Notes under the pieces: generated by a model
Seen by the model: only the letters and a program-made list of their open reading frames with translations
Databases searched by the model: none
What the model was told of the DNA's origin: nothing
NCBI GenBank assembly: GCA_937901055.1
Contig: CALCGO010000365.1
Coordinates: 1-10,018, forward strand
Direction of reading: 5' to 3'
Origin: an uncultured Rhodobacterales bacterium
GTDB lineage: Bacteria; Pseudomonadota; Alphaproteobacteria; Rhodobacterales; Rhodobacteraceae
Length of the DNA stretch: 10,018 nucleotides
Shown: positions 7,249 through 10,018 of the stretch, piece by piece
Position numbering within the stretch: position 1 is the first letter of the stretch
Layout: each line of letters opens with the position of its first letter
Made by a program: the position numbers and the translations under genes

Positions 7249-7254
7249 CTCCTT
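7249..7254 (-). promoter_or_regulatory. Ribosome binding site of the dioxygenase gene
   Basis: On the minus strand AAGGAG lies 8 bases before ATG 7240 and directly after the T-rich tail of the hairpin at 7255-7286, so folding of that hairpin could affect access to it. Confidence 0.6.
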
Positions 7255-7286
7255 AGAAAAATAAGCGGGCCGCCGGAAAGCGACCC
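7255..7286 (-). terminator. Terminator/attenuator-like hairpin between doxX and the dioxygenase gene
   Basis: On the minus strand GGGTCGC (7286-7280) pairs with GCGGCCC (7273-7267) over 7 base pairs, with one G-U wobble, around a 6-base loop. GCTTATTTTTCT follows. The T-run is interrupted and starts 2-3 bases after the stem, so termination is probably partial. It lies 7 bases after the doxX stop. Confidence 0.55.
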
Positions 7287-7293
7287 ACAATCC

Positions 7294-7716
7294 TTAGGCA
7301 AACTGGCCAAGTCGCTTTTCAAGGGCTGGAACACGCAACGCAAATGCGCCATTGCCCAGAAGAGCGACGGACACTTGTAGCACAGCCCACAACGCCGGGA
7401 ATTCCCAGCCACCACCCGCGTTTGAAAATGTCCAGCCGTTTCCAAAATGCACCCAGAGCGCGCCCAACAGCACGGGAACTAGCGCCAGCGAAACCAGCCG
7501 CGTTGCCACGCCCAGTACCAATGCCAATCCACCACCCAGTTCGGCGATGATTATCAGATAGGCAACGATTGCGGGCAAGCCCAAGCTTTCGAAATAGCCG
7601 ACAGTGCCGGGGATGGTAAACACCATCACCTTCATCAGCCCATGGGCAATAAATAGTAATCCGCTAGAGACGCGCAGTCCAAAGGCGGCATAATCTGATT
7701 GATTGTAGTTGTTCAT
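7294..7716 (-). CDS. DoxX-family inner-membrane protein (YqjF-like)
   Basis: The 140-residue product has four predicted helices (about 9-31, 47-70, 73-92, 105-128) and the DoxX-family pattern. This comprises GLRVSSGLLFIAHGLMK (13-29) with a conserved H25-G26, GYFESLGLP (40-48), AELGGGLALVLGVATRL (58-74) and an aromatic WVHFGNGW stretch (88-95). DoxX proteins are poorly characterised; relatives have been linked to thiosulfate:quinone oxidoreduction and to redox or thiol stress, while E. coli YqjF responds to hydroxylated aromatics through the regulator YhaJ. An in-frame ATG at 7749 lies 11 codons upstream, but ATG 7716 has AAAGGAAAG a few bases before it and gives the usual short N-terminus, so I chose it. 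It is the first gene of the minus-strand unit and is divergent from the LysR gene. Family sure, biochemical role open. Confidence 0.88.
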   Translation of the reverse strand: MNNYNQSDYAAFGLRVSSGLLFIAHGLMKVMVFTIPGTVGYFESLGLPAIVAYLIIIAELGGGLALVLGVATRLVSLALVPVLLGALWVHFGNGWTFSNAGGGWEFPALWAVLQVSVALLGNGAFALRVPALEKRLGQFA

Positions 7717-7759
7717 GTCTTCTTTCCTTTCAGTGACGCCCAGCTTCATCTGGCGAGCG

Positions 7760-7794
7760 ATTGATCAGGAAACTAGGGCTTGCGAACAATCAAT
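7760..7794. promoter_or_regulatory. Possible LysR-regulator site in the doxX/lysR divergent region
   Basis: ATTGAT (7760-7765) and ATCAAT (7789-7794) form a perfect 6-bp inverted repeat 23 bases apart, in the 132-base gap between the divergent doxX and lysR starts. LysR regulators usually bind such divergent gaps. I could not see a clear T-N11-A box or a good promoter pair, so the site is only tentative. Confidence 0.3.
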
Positions 7795-7848
7795 AAAATG
7801 GCCACATTGTAGACTGACTATCCATGAAATGTTCCAAAAGGGGTTGTT

Positions 7849-8745
7849 GTGGACACCGTAGATCAGTTGAAAGCCTTCGTTGCAACCGCGCAAACGGGCT
7901 CCTTTACATCGGCCGCCGCTCATCTTGGCACCTCAAACCGGCTGACTTCAAAGTATGTGGCGGCACTGGAAGACCGGCTGCGTACACGACTTTTCCAGCG
8001 CACCACCCGCAAAGTCGGGCTAACGCCAGCGGGCGAAGATCTTCTGGCGCGTGCCCCGGCGTTGCTTGATGATCTGGACGAGCTGCTGGCCGAAGTCACT
8101 GAGGGTTCGCGCGGGTTTTCCGGCGTAATTCGCGTTTCCGCACCTGTAACGTTTGGCGAGATTTATGTAGTGGGGATGCTGGAACGTTTTGCTCTGCAGA
8201 ACCCCGATTTAAGTCTTGATCTCCGACTTAGTGATCATTTTGTAGATCTGGCCGCGGAAGGGATTGACCTAGCCTTTCGGCTTGGAGCGTTAGAAACCTT
8301 GTCCTTGAAGGCCCGAAAACTTGGCTCCTTTCCGGCAGTGCTTGCTGCAAGCCCCGAGTATCTAGCCAAGTTTGGTGCACCTGTTACGCCAGACGACTTG
8401 AGCGATCACAGTTGCATACTGGACTCAAACCGGAAAGCGCCCCGTCGCTGGGTTTTCAAAAGTGAGAAAGAGGAGATGATCGTCAATGTCGCCGGTCGGT
8501 TTCAAGTCAACTCGGCACGTGCGGCAGTGGATTTGGCCGAAAACGGATTGGGCGTCGTCTACTCGCCGTATTTCGCCATTCAGAATGCGTTGGATAGGGG
8601 AACCCTTGTACCCATTATGCAAGACTACCGCGGCGCAACCAGTCCGCTCAGCGCCGTGTATCTGGAAGGCAGAGTGCTTCCTCGCAAGATTCGGACTCTA
8701 ATAGATTTTGCGGTCGCCGATATTAGAGCAGTAGATGTTTTTTAG
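7849..8745 (+). CDS. LysR-type transcriptional regulator
   Basis: The 298-residue product has the standard LysR layout. An N-terminal winged helix-turn-helix spans about residues 1-60: MDTVDQLKAFVATAQTGSF, then AAAHLGTSN and SKYVAALEDRL with the LFQRTTR and GLTPAG ending. A linker helix (about 65-88) follows, then a type-2 periplasmic-binding-fold effector domain starting near VIRVSAPVTFGE. It is closest in pattern to the large COG0583 group that controls single adjacent operons. The start is GTG 7849, with AAAAGGGG ending 5 bases upstream; no ATG lies nearby in frame. It is divergent from doxX-dodA-ghr, which it probably regulates in response to an aromatic or quinone-like effector, by analogy with E. 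coli YhaJ and yqjF. LysR proteins commonly repress their own gene. No clear terminator follows. Confidence 0.93.
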   Translation: MDTVDQLKAFVATAQTGSFTSAAAHLGTSNRLTSKYVAALEDRLRTRLFQRTTRKVGLTPAGEDLLARAPALLDDLDELLAEVTEGSRGFSGVIRVSAPVTFGEIYVVGMLERFALQNPDLSLDLRLSDHFVDLAAEGIDLAFRLGALETLSLKARKLGSFPAVLAASPEYLAKFGAPVTPDDLSDHSCILDSNRKAPRRWVFKSEKEEMIVNVAGRFQVNSARAAVDLAENGLGVVYSPYFAIQNALDRGTLVPIMQDYRGATSPLSAVYLEGRVLPRKIRTLIDFAVADIRAVDVF

Positions 8746-9043
8746 ACCGCTTGCTCATAATATGCCTAGGGTATGCTCGAAAAGCAGTCCACCACTTAGC
8801 CACCCAAGATTCCTGTACGATGCGCTGCAGACATGACTAAGCGCAATTCTACACAAGCATTTCTTAAGTATCGCAGAACTTGCTATCGCCCGAAGCCATC
8901 AATGCTCAAAATCCCGCGGATCGGAGCCAATTATCAACGACACTGCTAGAGCGGTACGTAACGGAGGTTTGCACTTTCACGGTTGAATACACGCCTCTAG
9001 CCAAACGAGCCAAACATTCCACAACAATACCACGCATATCCGC
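8746..9043. other. Intergenic region with no recognised gene
   Basis: Between the LysR stop and the tRNA promoter I find no protein gene with family features. The only short frame, 8833-8949 (+), codes for 38 residues without a ribosome binding site or recognisable content. A weak 5-bp hairpin around CCTAGG (about 8762-8774) lacks a T-run and is not a convincing terminator. Confidence 0.6.
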
Positions 9044-9072
9044 TTGACGCCCATGACAACCTCCCATAAATA
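9044..9072 (+). promoter_or_regulatory. Sigma70-type promoter of the tRNA gene
   Basis: TTGACG (9044-9049) and TAAATA (9067-9072) are separated by exactly 17 bases. Transcription would start near 9079, a few bases before the mature tRNA 5' end at 9085. It is the best promoter match in the window. Confidence 0.8.
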
Positions 9073-9084
9073 CGCCCTCGGTAC

Positions 9085-9161
9085 GGCGGGGTAGCTCAGG
9101 TGGTTAGAGCAGCGGAATCATAATCCGCGTGTCGGGGGTTCAAGTCCCTCTCCCGCTACCA
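9085..9161 (+). tRNA. tRNA with CAU anticodon, probably elongator tRNA-Met
   Basis: The 77 bases fold as a complete cloverleaf. The acceptor GGCGGGG pairs with TCCCGCT (two G-U pairs). The D stem is GCTC/GAGC, and the anticodon stem GCGGA/TCCGC holds loop ATCATAA with anticodon CAT. The variable loop has five bases, and the T arm is GGGGG/CCCTC with TTCAAGT. Discriminator A and CCA are encoded. It lacks the three G-C anticodon-stem pairs and the 1-72 mismatch of initiator tRNA. The choice between elongator Met and lysidine-modified Ile2 cannot be settled with certainty, but the sequence resembles the common alphaproteobacterial elongator Met tRNA. Confidence 0.96.
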
Positions 9162-9496
9162 ACAAAATCAAAGAGTTGAACAGTATACCCCCTGATTTCC
9201 AGGAAGTAATTTTCTTTCTGGGGGACACATGGGGACAATTTCGAGCAAATCGGCGCGTTTATAACAATACCGATAGCAAGCGAAAGCCGTGAGGTTAATG
9301 CTCAGCCATGTGTTCATAGGGAGTACGGATTCTGACTAACCCGAGAAATTGAGGAGACGTCGCATATTGAACCGGATTTAGCAGTTTCTCTCAGTGCCAA
9401 ATTGCATCAGATTGCGAAATTGCAGGCGCCCAAATGGCCTTGGTTCACTTCCCAATATATTGAATAGATCCTGTGTTAGTAGAACGGACTAAAACC
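9162..9496. other. tRNA-flanking intergenic region, possible old integration site
   Basis: No intact gene is seen in these 335 bases. CCAGGAAG (9199-9206) and CTTTCTGG (9214-9221) form an 8-bp hairpin with one wobble but no clean T-run; it could help end the tRNA transcript. Directly after come two copies of GGGGACA ten bases apart (9221-9227, 9231-9237). The ATG at 9229 opens an 11-codon frame, MGTISSKSARL then stop, which resembles the first residues of many tyrosine integrases but nothing further. The rest is AT-leaning with stops in all frames. A TATATT near 9456-9461 may belong to a promoter of the next gene, without a good -35. Confidence 0.4.
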
Positions 9497-10018
9497 ATGC
9501 GCAAAAACAATCCAATTCGGGTTGGTATTTCGGGAACTGGATTTATTGCCAGAGGGCTAGTCAAAGTTCTGCTATCAAATCCCACTCGGTATCAAGTGTC
9601 GGTCGTACTAACGAGAGGAAATCCAGATACAGTCTCGGAACTTCCAGGCAATCCGGTGATTACCAATAGTATCGCCCGGCTTACCGATCAAAGTGATATA
9701 ATCGTTGAGTGTTCAGGCACGATCGAGGGTGCTCGACAAATCGTCGCTGCTGCGGTTGATGCAAACATACCTGTTGTAACTATGAACGCAGAGTTTCAAC
9801 TTACTCTTGGGGCTGCGTTCGGTGGTTCAGAGATGGTGACAGAAGCCCAAGGAGACCAGCCAGGGAGTTTGGCCGCTTTGGATGAAGCGGTCCGCCTGAT
9901 GGGCTTTACACCACTGATTTACGGCTCGCAAAAAGGTTTTTTGAACCATAATCCAAGCAAAGCCGACATGGAGTATTGGTCAAAAAAACAAGGTATCTCC
10001 TTGTCTGCGGTCACTTCG
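9497..10018 (+). CDS. Homoserine-dehydrogenase-like NAD(P)-binding protein (COG4091 type), N-terminal part
   Basis: An open frame of 174 codons runs to the window edge. It starts with a Rossmann nucleotide-binding fold: RVGISGTGFIARGLVKVL (residues 8-25), with the GxGxxxxG pattern. It continues with DIIVECSGTIEGARQIVAAAV and VVTMNAEFQLTLG, then GDQPGSLAALDEAVRLMGF and a GSQKGFLNHNPS stretch. The MNAE, GDQPG and KG(F/L) landmarks are those of predicted homoserine dehydrogenases that often end in a SAF domain. Their substrates are mostly unknown; they are not the threonine-pathway enzyme itself. The ribosome binding site before ATG 9497 is weak. Codon use includes several AGA, ATA and CTA codons, more than in the neighbouring operons, which may reflect transfer. 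The C-terminal half lies outside the window. Confidence 0.8.
   Translation, partial: MRKNNPIRVGISGTGFIARGLVKVLLSNPTRYQVSVVLTRGNPDTVSELPGNPVITNSIARLTDQSDIIVECSGTIEGARQIVAAAVDANIPVVTMNAEFQLTLGAAFGGSEMVTEAQGDQPGSLAALDEAVRLMGFTPLIYGSQKGFLNHNPSKADMEYWSKKQGISLSAVTS

Noticed and set aside
8833..8949. Short plus-strand frame of 38 residues after the LysR gene
   Set aside because: It has no ribosome binding site, no recognisable content and a composition like random sequence.
1..10018. CRISPR array, insertion sequence, toxin-antitoxin or phage-defence genes
   Set aside because: Looked for regularly spaced repeats, transposase motifs and small paired genes on both strands; none were seen apart from the weak integrase-like start next to the tRNA.

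Overview
The window looks like chromosomal DNA of a marine-type alphaproteobacterium, most likely Rhodobacteraceae (Roseobacter group). This is inferred from the gene types (a tripartite TRAP importer, a Rhodobacteraceae-like choline-kinase-type phosphotransferase, an elongator-type tRNA with CAU anticodon) and the moderate GC content. No phylogenetic marker gene is present, so the assignment is tentative.

Layout: (1) 1-557, minus strand, is the N-terminal 185 codons of a choline/aminoglycoside kinase-fold phosphotransferase that leaves the window. (2) 558-833 is a divergent regulatory region with several inverted repeats. (3) 834-4183, plus strand, is a complete TRAP transporter operon: periplasmic binding protein, small membrane subunit and large membrane subunit. 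It has a strong hairpin-plus-U-tract after the first gene and a terminator at its end. (4) 4262-5188, minus strand, is an AEC (auxin efflux carrier family) permease, convergent with the TRAP operon. (5) 5414-7716, minus strand, is a three-gene set doxX-like, DODA-type dioxygenase and glutathionyl-hydroquinone reductase, facing a divergent LysR-type regulator at 7849-8745. (6) 8746-9496 has no convincing protein gene but holds a CAU tRNA at 9085-9161 with a near-consensus sigma70 promoter. (7) 9497-10018, plus strand, is the N-terminal half of a homoserine-dehydrogenase-like NAD(P)-binding protein that leaves the window.

How the genes may work together: the TRAP operon imports an organic acid using the ion gradient. 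Its substrate cannot be read from sequence; the proteins most resemble the mannitol/chloroaromatic/2-oxoacid (FcbT/TakP) branch. The LysR-doxX-dodA-ghr unit looks like a module for handling catechols, hydroquinones and quinones. In E. coli the LysR regulator YhaJ controls yqjF (DoxX family) in response to hydroxylated aromatics, and yqjG (glutathionyl-hydroquinone reductase) lies next to yqjF. Here a ring-opening dioxygenase is placed inside the same transcription unit.

The most interesting structural points are the intra-operon terminator/attenuator hairpins in two separate operons, a perfect 8-bp inverted repeat upstream of the TRAP operon, and the AT-leaning tRNA-flanking segment, which may be the edge of an integrated element. 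I see no CRISPR array, complete insertion sequence, toxin-antitoxin pair or defence system.
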